In this document: one piece after another, positions 33,062 to 41,631 of the stretch
Position numbering within the stretch: the stretch's first letter is position 1
Layout of the letters: every line of letters starts with the position of its first letter
From: Solimonas sp. SE-A11
GTDB taxonomy: Bacteria > Pseudomonadota > Gammaproteobacteria > Nevskiales > Nevskiaceae
NCBI RefSeq assembly: GCF_030345715.1
Contig: NZ_JAUASX010000012.1
Coordinates: 1 to 64,000, forward strand
Length of the DNA: 64,000 nt
Direction: 5' to 3'
Notes under the pieces: model-generated
The model's input: only the letters and a program-made list of their open reading frames with translations
The model's database searches: none
What the model was told of the DNA's origin: nothing
Translations under genes and position numbers: made by a program

Positions 33062-34831
33062 TCAGTGGGCATGCGGCTGCTCCTGGATCACGGGTTGCTC
33101 GACATCCTTGCGTCGCTTGGGCGGCGCCGGCGTTTCGTGCTTCATGCCGGGCATCGGCATGTCGCCCATGTCGTGATCGCTGCTTTGGGCGTCCTTGGCG
33201 GGCGTGGAGGATTGGCCGTGCTGGCTGTGGTCCATCGGCATTGCCGGGCCGTTGCCAGGTTTCATGCCGTGACCGGCGTGGCCGGAGTTGGAAGGCGCGG
33301 AATCGGGTTGCGAGGACTTCATGCCCGGCATTCCTGGCATGGCCTCCATGCCCTCCATCCCTTCCATATCGTCCATCCCTTCCATGCCATCCATGCCCGG
33401 CATGCCCATCTTCGAGTGGTCCATCGCAGCAGCGCCCTTGGGGCGCGTCAGCTCGGCCGGATCGAGGGTCGCCTCGACCGGCTGATCGCTACTGGGCAGC
33501 CTGCGCCCGACGGCCTGGGTGAGTTCGGCGCGGGCGATCCAGTAGTCCCGCACGGCTTCCAGATAGCCGGCATAGGCTTCGTACTCCTGCTGCTTGGCGA
33601 CGAGCAGTTCGAAGATGCCCACCAGCATGTAGTTGACCTCTTCCTGCATGCGGGCCACGACGGCTTCGCGCTGCGGAATCAGGGCATCGCGGTAGCGCTC
33701 CGCCCGGGTCTTGGCCGAAACGAGCTTGGCGTAGGCCAGCTTGACGTCGTTGCCGCTGTCGAGAACCGCCTCGTCGAGGCTGGCCTCGGCTTGGGCGAGC
33801 GAGGCCTGCGCGGCCGCAACGCGACCGCCGCCCCAGTTGAAGAGCGGCAACTCGAGCTCCAGCGTGGGGCCGACATTGATCGAGCCGTCGAAGTCCTTTT
33901 CGCGCTCGGCACCGATCTGGGTGCCATTGATCAGGCGGGTGCGGCGCTCCAATCCGAACCGGGCAGCCAGGGCTTCGGCGTTCTTGCGCGCACTCGCGAC
34001 GTCCAGCCGCGACTCGGCAGCGAGCTTGGACAGGGCATCGAGCTCGTCCTCGCGCGGCAGCGGTTCGGCCAGGCGGGCCTCGAGCGCCCAAACGTCCTGG
34101 GAGGATGAGAGGCCCATCAAGCGGTGCAGCTTGCTGCGCGCCTCGATGGCTTCGGCTCTGGCGGCGAGGGCGTCAAGCTCCGCCTGGCTGGCCGAGGCCT
34201 GTTCCATGGCCAGTTCGCGGCGGTTGATGTTGCCGGCATCGAAGAAGCGCTGACCGAGACCCGCCGAGGCGCGAGCGGCCTTCGCGACCGCCTCGCGCAT
34301 CTGCGCCAGCTGCTCGGCACCCACCGCCTCGTAGTAGGCCGCCTCGACTTCGCTCGCCAGATTCAATGTCCGGGAGGCGAGGGACAGCTTGGCGCTTTCG
34401 AACTGCGCGCCGGCGAAGCGGGAGTTGGCTGGCAGAAACAGCAGGTTGACGAAATTCACGGCGATGCCGAGCGTGAGGCTGGCGTTGGCTGCCGTGGGGT
34501 CGCCAGGTGAGAGGCGCACCGCGCTCAGGACCGGATTGGCCAGGCGCCCGGCGTCATAGACCTGCGCGGCGGCGAACCCCAGCTCGGCGGTATCGCGGCG
34601 CAAGCCGGGGTTGTTGAGCAGGGCCAACTGGACCGCGATCTCCGGGGTCAGCGGTCGGTCCAGCGCCTGTCGCGTAAAGGCGGCCGCATCGCCGCCACTC
34701 GGCGCCGATCGACCATGCGAGCGGGCCAGGTCGGCGACGTCGGAGCGTCCCCAGTCCGAAGGAATGCTGGCGCAGCCACTGAGCAGCGCTGCGGAAAGCG
34801 CTGGTACATAGAGATATTTTCGGGGAACCAC
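33062..34831 (-). CDS. Outer-membrane factor lipoprotein with Met/His-rich C-terminal tail
   Basis: The 589-residue TolC-family lipoprotein (lipobox LLSGC near residue 19) has the usual coiled-coil and barrel repeats to about residue 460. A tail of about 120 residues follows, made of MxGM and MDHS units (MDHSKMGMPGM; MEGMDDMEGMEGM; MDHSQHG). No RND pump or adaptor gene follows, so it may act alone or with the chromosomal or cus pump, replacing the CopB porin usual in such operons. The GTG at 34831 is chosen because GGGAGG lies upstream; an in-frame ATG at 34879 is not preceded by a good site. The gene lies 104 bp after the CopL-like gene. Confidence 0.78.
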   Translation of the reverse strand: MVPRKYLYVPALSAALLSGCASIPSDWGRSDVADLARSHGRSAPSGGDAAAFTRQALDRPLTPEIAVQLALLNNPGLRRDTAELGFAAAQVYDAGRLANPVLSAVRLSPGDPTAANASLTLGIAVNFVNLLFLPANSRFAGAQFESAKLSLASRTLNLASEVEAAYYEAVGAEQLAQMREAVAKAARASAGLGQRFFDAGNINRRELAMEQASASQAELDALAARAEAIEARSKLHRLMGLSSSQDVWALEARLAEPLPREDELDALSKLAAESRLDVASARKNAEALAARFGLERRTRLINGTQIGAEREKDFDGSINVGPTLELELPLFNWGGGRVAAAQASLAQAEASLDEAVLDSGNDVKLAYAKLVSAKTRAERYRDALIPQREAVVARMQEEVNYMLVGIFELLVAKQQEYEAYAGYLEAVRDYWIARAELTQAVGRRLPSSDQPVEATLDPAELTRPKGAAAMDHSKMGMPGMDGMEGMDDMEGMEGMEAMPGMPGMKSSQPDSAPSNSGHAGHGMKPGNGPAMPMDHSQHGQSSTPAKDAQSSDHDMGDMPMPGMKHETPAPPKRRKDVEQPVIQEQPHAH

Positions 34832-34935
34832 AAATCCTCCCAGGAATCCATGAGCGTTGTTCCGCGGCGCTGGGGCCACGGCATAGCCACGGGGTTGCGC
34901 GCAGGGGTCTCCTGCGCCGCAAACGCGGCTTCAAC

Positions 34936-35373
34936 TCAGGACATACTGGGGGGACGGATCAGGGCGAGGATATGCGCGCCCGAGGGCGCGACAGACGCCG
35001 GAGCGGCGTGCTGACTCCCGACGGGAATGTCGAGAGTGGAGGGAGAGAAGATCGCCGCGACACCGGGGCAGGCGCCGCTGCAGCCTACCTTGGCGCAGTC
35101 GCAGCCGCACTCGCAGCCAGGGACCTTGATGGTTTTGGTCTCGCCATCAGCGGCGGCCATCATATGGCCGGCGTGTTCTGCCTGCTGCTGCATCATGGCC
35201 GCGTGGTCGTGATGCATGGCCGCATGATCCGCCGGCATCGCCTGTGCGGCCGGAGCCGACATAGCGCCCGGTGGATGCCTGCAGGACATGCCCACGACGC
35301 CGGCCATCGCCTGGAACGAGAACGTCCAGGCGAGCAGTACGGCCAGAAAGGGCTTGAGCAGGCGCATCGTCAT
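34936..35373 (-). CDS. CopL-like secreted His/Met/Cys-rich protein, first gene of the copper operon
   Basis: The 145-residue product has a signal peptide (FLAVLLAWTFSFQAMAG), a His/Met patch (HAAMHHDHAAMMQQQAEH) and a Cys cluster (VPGCECGCDCAKVGCSGACPG). It ends in ALIRPPSMS. This matches CopL-type leaders that precede copAB operons in Xanthomonas-like bacteria. It probably binds copper and may influence expression of the genes behind it. A perfect 6-bp inverted repeat lies between its promoter region and its start. Confidence 0.7.
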   Translation of the reverse strand: MTMRLLKPFLAVLLAWTFSFQAMAGVVGMSCRHPPGAMSAPAAQAMPADHAAMHHDHAAMMQQQAEHAGHMMAAADGETKTIKVPGCECGCDCAKVGCSGACPGVAAIFSPSTLDIPVGSQHAAPASVAPSGAHILALIRPPSMS

Positions 35374-35382
35374 AGTGTCTTA

Positions 35383-35400
35383 CCAGCGCTTAGTCGCTGG
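35383..35400 (-). promoter_or_regulatory. Hairpin in the 5' leader of the CopL-like gene
   Basis: CCAGCG (35383-35388) and CGCTGG (35395-35400) form a perfect 6-bp stem with a 6-base loop, 10 bases before the CopL-like start codon at 35373. In the minus-strand message it would sit just before the weak ribosome binding site, where it could limit translation. This is inference from position. Confidence 0.45.
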
Positions 35401-35440
35401 CAAGTGGGGAAAGTTCATCATCTGCCTGAACATTAAAGGC

Positions 35441-35471
35441 TTGAGTCTGGAGCCGACTCCGGGGTTATAGG
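35441..35471 (+). promoter_or_regulatory. Orphan MerR-type promoter and operator
   Basis: TTGAGT (35441-35446), a 19-bp spacer with the dyad CTGGAG-x4-CTCCGG, and TATAGG (35466-35471) give the long-spaced layout of MerR-activated promoters. It resembles the zntA-type site CTGGAGTCGACTCCAG. It points right, into the 3' end of the minus-strand receptor gene, and no plus-strand gene follows. The operator is also about 70 bp upstream of the copper operon on the minus strand. Confidence 0.55.
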
Positions 35472-35502
35472 GCCCGAGCTGACTCGCCCGGGCCCCACTG
35501 CG

Positions 35503-37692
35503 TCAGAACTTGTACTCGAAACCGCCCTGCACCAGGCGAGGCGCACCGGTCAGGATGCCCCTGGTTCGATCGACGATGTAGTCCTTGTCGGCCAGATTCT
35601 TTCCGGTGATGAAGAGGCTCAGACCCGCGACCGATGGCACCCGGTAGTTCGCGGCGGCGTTCCAGATCAGGCTGCTGTCGATCTTCCCGATCTGGCCAGT
35701 TCCGTCCGCCGGGGCCTGCTCTGTATTGGCGAAGTCGCTGAACTGGTCGTCGATGAATACGCCCTCCAGGCGCAGGTCAAAGCCAGCCGTGTGTTCATAG
35801 CCGATGGTCCCGGTGAAGAGGTTCCTGGGCGCATACGGCAGCCGCTTGCCAGCCGCGCTGCCCGGAACCGGATCGCCGGCCGCGCAGGTGGTTCCGGAGG
35901 CGACGACGCAGCGCAAGGGCGTTTCCGACTTCGCCGTCGGCAACAGCGTGTAGGCGATCTCCATGAAGGGTCGCTGGTTCCAGCCGAGCAGGCGACCGAT
36001 CTCCGCGCGGCCGGAGAACTCGATGCCCTGGTACAGCGTTTCTCCCACGGCCAAGGGGGTGCTGCCGCCCGCGATCGAGCCCACGGCGATCTGCCGGCGG
36101 AAGTCGGTCCGGAAGGCGGTGAGCTCCAGGGCGACGCCGGCAACCGGTCGCGCACGCAGGCCGAGTTCGTAGTTGACGCTCTGCTCTGCGTCCAGATCCA
36201 CGCTGGTGCCGCTATTGCTGACGATGTCCTCGGTACGGGGCGGGGCGAAGCCGCGATGCACGCTGGCATACGCGGTGTAGGCATCGCTGATCTGGTAATT
36301 GAGACCAAGGGCAGGCAGCAGTTCGGTCAGGTCGGAGTCACCGCTGTCACCGGTCAACCGATTCTTGCGCTCATATCGGACGTTCTCCAGTCGCAGGCTG
36401 GGAATCAGCGACAGCTTGCCGAAGCCAAAGCGGTTCTGGATGAAGGCAGAGTACGCGTCGGTCCGCCGCTCGTTGCTCTCGGCAGTCGCGCCGGTGCGGG
36501 CGGTGGGCGATGTACCGTTCAACTGCAGGCGGTCCTGGTATTCAAAGTGCGCGCGCACCCCGGCTTGCAGTTCATTGTTCAGACCAAACAGCCCGTGGCT
36601 GAGGCGGTATCGGGGTTCGACACCATAGGTGTAGTAGTCGCGCAGGCGTCCCTGAGCGCTCGCACAGGTATCCGGGTCGACCACGGTACCGGCACGCCGG
36701 GCCGCGGTGAAGGCCGCGCCGCACTGGCCATCCGTGGTACTGGAAGCCTGTCGCCACCAGTCTCGCGAGAAATCGGCCCAGTACACCTGGGTAGTCAGAG
36801 ACGAAGCGGGATTGATGGTCCAGCGCTCGCTCAAGGACAGCCCCATCCGCTCAGCGTCGAACTCGTCATTCTTGAACGGGTTGTAGCGGGCTCCGAAATT
36901 GGCGTACTCGGCGTCCGTCAGGCCCGAGTAGGTGACGGTCGAATCTTCGGTGTAGTAGTTCGCCCGGGCAATCAGCTGGTGCTCGGCCGACAGGTCAAAA
37001 ACGCCCTTCAGGTTGAGATCGTTGAGCTCGGTATCCGTATTGTCGCGCGCGCCCTGGCCCTGTTTGCGCACGTAGTCCAGCAGCAAGCCCTTGCCGCCGA
37101 CGAAGGCATGGCCATTGAAGTAGTCCCGGCTTCCTCCCGTCAGGGCGACGCCGGCAGACAGTTCCTGCGGTGGAATGGGGGTGATGTAGTTGATGACGCC
37201 GCCGATGGTCTGCGGGCCATAGAGGTTCATGGTCGAACCCTTCAGGACTTCAATGCGATCGAACCGGTCGATGGGAGGATGGTAGTAGCTCGCGTTGTCG
37301 CCGTAGGGCGCATAGGCCAACGGTATCCCGTCTTCCAGGAGCAGGATCTTCGTGGAGCGCGTCGGGTTCAGGCCCCGAATGCCGATGTTGGGACGCAGTC
37401 CCAGTCCCTCCTCATCGCGCACGTTTACGCCGGGGGCTTTTCGGAGTGCCTCATTGGTCGTGAAGACCCGGGAGGCTTCCAGAGTCTCCGAGTCGATCGT
37501 GGCGTTGCTGCCCGCCAGGGCGTCCGCCTCCAGCGGCGAGCCGACGACGGTGACTGCTTCCAAGACCACGGGCGCTGTCCGTCCGGCGGCCGACTCGATC
37601 GGCTCTGCTGCGACCGGGTTCGCCGTAAATGCGGCCGACGCCAAACCCCACGCCATCTTGTGTTTCATGTTCGTTGTCCAATCGTTGTTCAT
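35503..37692 (-). CDS. FecA-like TonB-dependent outer-membrane receptor
   Basis: The 729-residue receptor has a signal region (MAWGLASAAFTANPVAAEPI), a plug domain (VFTTNEALRKAPGVNVRDEEG; GPQTIGGVINYITP in parts) and a beta barrel ending in FEYKF. It resembles receptors for ferric citrate and related siderophores; a copper role like OprC or NosA cannot be excluded. No FecI/FecR pair is nearby. A second start at 37668 (MKHKMAW) would give a more usual signal peptide. A Fur-type box lies 20 bp upstream of 37692. Confidence 0.85.
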   Translation of the reverse strand: MNNDWTTNMKHKMAWGLASAAFTANPVAAEPIESAAGRTAPVVLEAVTVVGSPLEADALAGSNATIDSETLEASRVFTTNEALRKAPGVNVRDEEGLGLRPNIGIRGLNPTRSTKILLLEDGIPLAYAPYGDNASYYHPPIDRFDRIEVLKGSTMNLYGPQTIGGVINYITPIPPQELSAGVALTGGSRDYFNGHAFVGGKGLLLDYVRKQGQGARDNTDTELNDLNLKGVFDLSAEHQLIARANYYTEDSTVTYSGLTDAEYANFGARYNPFKNDEFDAERMGLSLSERWTINPASSLTTQVYWADFSRDWWRQASSTTDGQCGAAFTAARRAGTVVDPDTCASAQGRLRDYYTYGVEPRYRLSHGLFGLNNELQAGVRAHFEYQDRLQLNGTSPTARTGATAESNERRTDAYSAFIQNRFGFGKLSLIPSLRLENVRYERKNRLTGDSGDSDLTELLPALGLNYQISDAYTAYASVHRGFAPPRTEDIVSNSGTSVDLDAEQSVNYELGLRARPVAGVALELTAFRTDFRRQIAVGSIAGGSTPLAVGETLYQGIEFSGRAEIGRLLGWNQRPFMEIAYTLLPTAKSETPLRCVVASGTTCAAGDPVPGSAAGKRLPYAPRNLFTGTIGYEHTAGFDLRLEGVFIDDQFSDFANTEQAPADGTGQIGKIDSSLIWNAAANYRVPSVAGLSLFITGKNLADKDYIVDRTRGILTGAPRLVQGGFEYKF

Positions 37693-37711
37693 GGCGGCGC
37701 GGAGAATATAC

Positions 37712-37730
37712 GAGAACGATTGTCATTCGC
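37712..37730 (-). promoter_or_regulatory. Fur-type box upstream of the TonB receptor
   Basis: Read on the minus strand, GCGAATGACAATCGTTCTC matches 14 of 19 positions of the Fur consensus GATAATGATAATCATTATC. It is 20 bp before the receptor start, where binding would block transcription when iron is sufficient. Confidence 0.6.
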
Positions 37731-37778
37731 ACCGGTGAAGTGAACTCCAAGGTTTTGAGGGCTCTGCGGAACGAGTGC

Positions 37779-37809
37779 TTGACCTTCCCACCATGGGAAG
37801 CTGGAAAGT
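37779..37809 (+). promoter_or_regulatory. CueR-type promoter of copZ
   Basis: TTGACC (37779-37784) and a 19-bp spacer with the dyad ACCTTCCC-x5-GGGAAGCT (37782-37802) are typical of CueR-activated copper promoters. The -10 region (GAAAGT, 37804-37809) is weak, as expected for activator-dependent promoters. Confidence 0.7.
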
Positions 37810-37851
37810 GTCACCGTCCGATCCGCGGATAACCAACAGATGGAGAATTTC

Positions 37852-38043
37852 ATGTACCAGTTCCACGTCCCCAACATGACCTGCGGCCACTGCGTTGCGC
37901 GTGTCACCAAGGCCTTGCAGTCCGCCGACAACCGCGCGCAAGTCCAAGTCGACCTGGCCAGCAAGACCGTCAGCGTCGAATCGACGGTCAGCGACGCCGC
38001 ACTGCGCAAGGCCCTCGGCGACGCCGGCTACCCGGTGCACTGA
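37852..38043 (+). CDS. copZ: CopZ copper chaperone
   Basis: The 63-residue HMA-domain protein has the Cu(I) site MTCGHC at residues 10-15 and the usual ferredoxin-like fold length. It delivers Cu(I) to CopA and regulators in the cytoplasm. The ATG at 37852 is chosen because GGAG lies six bases upstream; an in-frame ATG at 37840 adds four residues. A separate CueR-type promoter sits between it and copA. Confidence 0.88.
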   Translation: MYQFHVPNMTCGHCVARVTKALQSADNRAQVQVDLASKTVSVESTVSDAALRKALGDAGYPVH

Positions 38044-38084
38044 CCCAACCCTCGAGGCGCTCGGCGAGAACAACTCGCGGTGCC

Positions 38085-38115
38085 TTGACCTTGCCATGGT
38101 GGTAACCCTTAGCTT
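38085..38115 (+). promoter_or_regulatory. CueR-type promoter of copA
   Basis: TTGACC (38085-38090), a 19-bp spacer (TTGCCATGGTGGTAACCCT) and TAGCTT (38110-38115) repeat the layout of the copZ site. The dyad is less perfect. The copA start is 25 bp downstream. Confidence 0.65.
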
Positions 38116-38139
38116 GTCCGCATATCAGCGAGATTGACC

Positions 38140-40539
38140 ATGAATACGACCACAGCATCCGAACTCTGGCAGTTCCAGATCGAGGGCATGACTTGCGCCT
38201 CCTGTGTCAGCCGGGTAGAGAAAGCCCTGCTGAAAGTTCCGGGCGTCCAAGAAGCCACGGTCAATCTGGCAATGGAAAATGCCACGGTCAGTGCCGCACC
38301 GGGCACATCGATCGAGTCCCTGCAGAACGCGGTCCGAGACGCGGGGTACGGGATCGCTGAGAACACGGTGGGACTCGCCATCGAAGGAATGACCTGCGCG
38401 TCCTGCGCCGGGCGCGTTGAGAAGGCGCTGCGTGAGATCCCCGGTGTGCTCGACGCCTCGGTGAACCTTGCGACCGAGCGGGCGACCGTCCGGGTCAGCG
38501 GCGAAACGCCCGTATCGGCCCTGACCGTGGCGGTTGAACATGCCGGCTATGCCGCCAGCCCGGCGACACAGGCTGCGCCGTCGGTGCCCGGCAGGGGTGG
38601 GTGGCCTGGCTGGGCGCCGGTTGCGGCGGCCGCAGTCCTTTCGGCGCCGCTGCTGCTTCCGATGATCGGCATGATTTTCGGACAGCACTGGATGCTGCCC
38701 GGCTGGATACAGTGGGCGCTGGCCACTCCCGTGCAGTTCCTGCTCGGCGCCCGTTTCTATCGAGCCGCTTGGAAGGCTATGAAGGCAGGCGCCGGCAACA
38801 TGGACCTGCTGGTGGCCATCGGGACCAGCGCGGCCTACGGCCTTTCGGTGTATCAGATCCTGAAGGGACGTCCGGCGGATACCCTGTATTTCGAAGCCTC
38901 GGCTGTCGTGATCACCTTGGTGCTGCTCGGCAAGTGGCTGGAAGCGCGCGCCAAACGGCAGACGACCGAGGCCATCCGGGCGCTGCAGGCCCTGCGTCCG
39001 GAAATCGCGCGTGTGCGCCGAGGAGGCGAAGATCGGGAGGTGCCGCTGGCGCAGGTCGCGATCGGCGATCTCGTCGTGATCCGGCCGGGCGAACGCATTC
39101 CGGTTGATTCCAAGGTGTTGGAGGGACGCAGCCACGTCGACGAGTCCTTGATCACCGGCGAAAGCATGCCGGTGGCCAAAGAGCCCGAGAGTCGTCTGAC
39201 CGGCGGCGCGGTCAATGGCGAGGGCCTGCTGGTTGCCGAGACCATCGCCGTGGGCGCCGAATCCACGCTGTCCCGGGTGATCCGCATGGTGGAGTCGGCC
39301 CAGGCCAAGAAGGCACCGATTCAGAAGCTGGTTGATCGCGTCAGTGCGGTGTTCGTTCCCGTCGTGCTGGTGATCGCATTGGCCACGCTGCTGGGCTGGG
39401 GTCTGGTATCAGGCGACTGGGAGGCGGCCATCCTGCATGCCGTTGCCGTGCTGGTGATCGCCTGTCCTTGCGCTTTGGGCCTGGCGACCCCTACGGCCAT
39501 CATGTCCGGCACTGGCGTGGCCGCGCGCCACGGCATCCTCATCAAGGATGCGGAAGCCCTGGAAATGGGCCACCAGGTCGACACCGTCATTTTCGACAAG
39601 ACCGGCACGCTGACGGCCGGCCAGCCTGAACTGGTCGCCCTGAAAGCCTTCGAGGGTGACGAAGCGGCGAGCCTGGCCATCGCGGCCGCGCTGCAGTCCG
39701 GCAGCGAGCACCCGCTGGCACGAGCGGTAGTGGCGGCCGCTGCCCAGAAGACCCTGATCCCGGCGCAGGTCACCGAATTTCGGGCATTGCCGGGCAGGGG
39801 GCTGGAGGGCGTCGTATCCGAACGCCGCCTGGTGCTCGGCAGTACGCGTCTGATGATCGAACTGGGTCTGCCCGAGGCAATGCTGCGGCAGCACAGCAGT
39901 GCCTTGGAGGCACAGGGGCGCACGATCTCCTGGCTGGCGGAAGCCGCGCAGGCGCCGCGCCTGATCGCGCTGCTGGCATTCGGGGACCCGCTGAAGCCGA
40001 CAGCCCGGTTCGCCGTTGACGTGCTCCGTCGTCAGGGCATACGTACCGTCATGCTGACCGGCGACAACTGGGGCAGTGCGCGGTTGGTCGGCCAGCAGTT
40101 GGGACTCGATCAGGTGCGTGCCGAAGTCCTGCCTGCAGCCAAGGCGCATGAGGTCCAGAGGGTGAAGGAGCAGGGCGGCCGCGTGGCCATGGTCGGCGAT
40201 GGCATCAACGATGCCCCGGCGCTTGCAACAGCCGACGTCGGCATTGCCATGGCAACCGGTACGGATGTGGCGATGCACACCGCCGGCATCACGCTGATGC
40301 GGGGCGATCCCGCCCTGGTATCGGCAGCGATCGAGATTTCGCGAAAGACTTACGGGAAGATCCGCCAGAACCTCTTCTGGGCTTTTCTGTACAACGTGGC
40401 CGGCATTCCACTGGCCGCCTTCGGCCTGCTGAGCCCCATGGTTGCCGGCGCCGCGATGGCCCTCAGCAGCGTCAGCGTCGTCGCCAATGCCCTTACACTG
40501 GCCAGATGGCGTCCCGAAGACCAGGGACGGGGAGACTAG
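38140..40539 (+). CDS. copA: CopA copper-exporting P1B ATPase with two HMA domains
   Basis: The 799-residue ATPase has two N-terminal HMA domains (GMTCASC at 16-22 and 83-89), the CPC ion site at 442-444, DKTGT at 486-490 and GDGINDAP near 689. It exports cytosolic Cu(I). It differs in N-terminus from the YHS-type CopA at 27793, so the window holds two CopA classes. The ATG at 38140 follows the CueR-type promoter by 25 bp. cueR starts one base after its stop. Confidence 0.93.
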   Translation: MNTTTASELWQFQIEGMTCASCVSRVEKALLKVPGVQEATVNLAMENATVSAAPGTSIESLQNAVRDAGYGIAENTVGLAIEGMTCASCAGRVEKALREIPGVLDASVNLATERATVRVSGETPVSALTVAVEHAGYAASPATQAAPSVPGRGGWPGWAPVAAAAVLSAPLLLPMIGMIFGQHWMLPGWIQWALATPVQFLLGARFYRAAWKAMKAGAGNMDLLVAIGTSAAYGLSVYQILKGRPADTLYFEASAVVITLVLLGKWLEARAKRQTTEAIRALQALRPEIARVRRGGEDREVPLAQVAIGDLVVIRPGERIPVDSKVLEGRSHVDESLITGESMPVAKEPESRLTGGAVNGEGLLVAETIAVGAESTLSRVIRMVESAQAKKAPIQKLVDRVSAVFVPVVLVIALATLLGWGLVSGDWEAAILHAVAVLVIACPCALGLATPTAIMSGTGVAARHGILIKDAEALEMGHQVDTVIFDKTGTLTAGQPELVALKAFEGDEAASLAIAAALQSGSEHPLARAVVAAAAQKTLIPAQVTEFRALPGRGLEGVVSERRLVLGSTRLMIELGLPEAMLRQHSSALEAQGRTISWLAEAAQAPRLIALLAFGDPLKPTARFAVDVLRRQGIRTVMLTGDNWGSARLVGQQLGLDQVRAEVLPAAKAHEVQRVKEQGGRVAMVGDGINDAPALATADVGIAMATGTDVAMHTAGITLMRGDPALVSAAIEISRKTYGKIRQNLFWAFLYNVAGIPLAAFGLLSPMVAGAAMALSSVSVVANALTLARWRPEDQGRGD

Positions 40540-40540
40540 G

Positions 40541-40993
40541 ATGCGCCGTTCAAAGCCGACTCTGGAGACCGCTGAAGCGCTCAGCAGCGGGTATCACAAC
40601 ATCGGCCAGGCCGCCGAGGCGACGGGCGTGACGGCGAAGATGATCCGTCACTACGAGTCGCTCGGCCTGCTGAGCCGGGTCGAGCGGACGCTGTCCAACT
40701 ACCGCATCTACTCCGATCGCGATCTGCATGTGCTGCGTTTCATCAAGCGCGGCCGCAGCCTCGGCTTTTCGATGAAGGAAATCGAGGCCTTGCTGGGGCT
40801 ATGGCAGAACAGCCGCCGCAAGAGCATAGAAGTGAGACGCCTGGCCGCCCGGCATATCGAGGAGCTCGATGCCAAGATCGCCGAGATGCAAGGCATGCGC
40901 GACACGCTGACGCACCTGGTCGGTGCCTGCCATGGCGATCACCGACCGGATTGTCCGATTCTTGAGGATCTCGGGCGTTCGCCATTGGTTTGA
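40541..40993 (+). CDS. cueR: CueR-type copper-sensing MerR regulator
   Basis: The 150-residue protein has the MerR DNA-binding half (NIGQAAEATGVTAKMIRHYE) and the CueR metal loop with the pair Cys-x7-Cys in ACHGDHRPDCPIL near residues 127-135. It activates the TTGACC/19-bp promoters at 37779 and 38085. The ATG at 40541 is preceded by GGGGAG, one base after the copA stop. Confidence 0.9.
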   Translation: MRRSKPTLETAEALSSGYHNIGQAAEATGVTAKMIRHYESLGLLSRVERTLSNYRIYSDRDLHVLRFIKRGRSLGFSMKEIEALLGLWQNSRRKSIEVRRLAARHIEELDAKIAEMQGMRDTLTHLVGACHGDHRPDCPILEDLGRSPLV

Positions 40994-41127
40994 TTGCTTG
41001 AACTAGCCTTCGTCACGCATCCAGGTAGCCGAAGAAGCACGAAGTCATAAGCGTCGAATCCGCCAAAATGCGCGTAAAGCCAGGCTTGAGGCTCCTTCAG
41101 CTTTCCGACGAGGGTGCTGTATGGCAT
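40939..41127 (-). pseudogene. Possible fragment of an unrecognised gene
   Basis: A 62-codon frame starting inside the 3' end of pbrR encodes PYSTLVGKLKEPQAWLYAHF and FDAYDFVLLRLPG, with the aromatic composition of a real protein. It then runs antisense to the end of cueR, where it is unlike coding sequence. It may be the broken start of a gene lost at the junction of the copper and lead modules. Low confidence. Confidence 0.25.
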
Positions 41128-41537
41128 GCGCAGGCCTCACCGTGTGCTGCGGACACCAACTCTTGCAAGATGCCGCAGTTACTGGCTGTATGGCCGGCTT
41201 CGCAATGAGTTCGAAGAGTCGTCAGCTGCTTTTCCAAGGCGCGCATCGACTTTAGCCTGGCCCGGACCCGGATTAGTTGCTCGTCGATCAGCCGGTTGAT
41301 GTCCCCACAATCCGCCTGCGGCTGGTCAACAAAGCCTAGTAGGCGCTGAACATCCGCCAGCGGCATGTCCAAGGCCCGGCAATGCCGGATAAAGGACAAC
41401 CGCTCCAAGTGGACAGGACCATAGGCCCGATAGCCGTTGGCCTGTCTTTCCGGGGCTTGCAAGAGGCCGGAGCGCTCGTAGTAGCGAATGGTCTCGGTGT
41501 CCACGCCGGTGGCTTCACTCAGTTCGCCGATCCGCAT
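41097..41537 (-). CDS. pbrR: PbrR/CadR-type MerR regulator
   Basis: The 146-residue protein has the MerR DNA-binding half (RIGELSEATGVDTETIRYYE) and metal-binding cysteines in ADCGDINRL, THCEAGHTASNCGI and the C-terminal ACACHTA. This arrangement is that of Pb(II)/Cd(II) sensors. The start at 41537 is chosen because GGAGAGG precedes it; a frame open to 41564 adds nine residues. It is divergent from the transport genes over a MerR-type operator. Confidence 0.88.
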   Translation of the reverse strand: MRIGELSEATGVDTETIRYYERSGLLQAPERQANGYRAYGPVHLERLSFIRHCRALDMPLADVQRLLGFVDQPQADCGDINRLIDEQLIRVRARLKSMRALEKQLTTLRTHCEAGHTASNCGILQELVSAAHGEACACHTAPSSES

Positions 41538-41574
41538 GCCGCCTCTCCGGAAAAGTGAGCCCAATACTAGCCCC

Positions 41575-41605
41575 TTGACCCTGTAGCGGCTACAGGGTGT
41601 TCAAT
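41575..41605 (+). promoter_or_regulatory. PbrR/CadR-type promoter
   Basis: TTGACC (41575-41580), a 19-bp spacer and TTCAAT (41600-41605) enclose a perfect 9-bp dyad, ACCCTGTAG-CGG-CTACAGGGT (41578-41598). This is the classical lead/cadmium MerR-type operator. It would be activated by the divergently encoded PbrR-like protein. Confidence 0.85.
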
Positions 41606-41631
41606 GGCGCCCAGATTCATTGGAGACCGCC

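Noticed and set aside
33325-33410. Dense ATGCCC/ATCC microrepeat that could be taken for a CRISPR or satellite repeat
   Set aside because: It is the coding sequence of the MxGM repeats in the outer-membrane factor tail, with no regular spacer structure.
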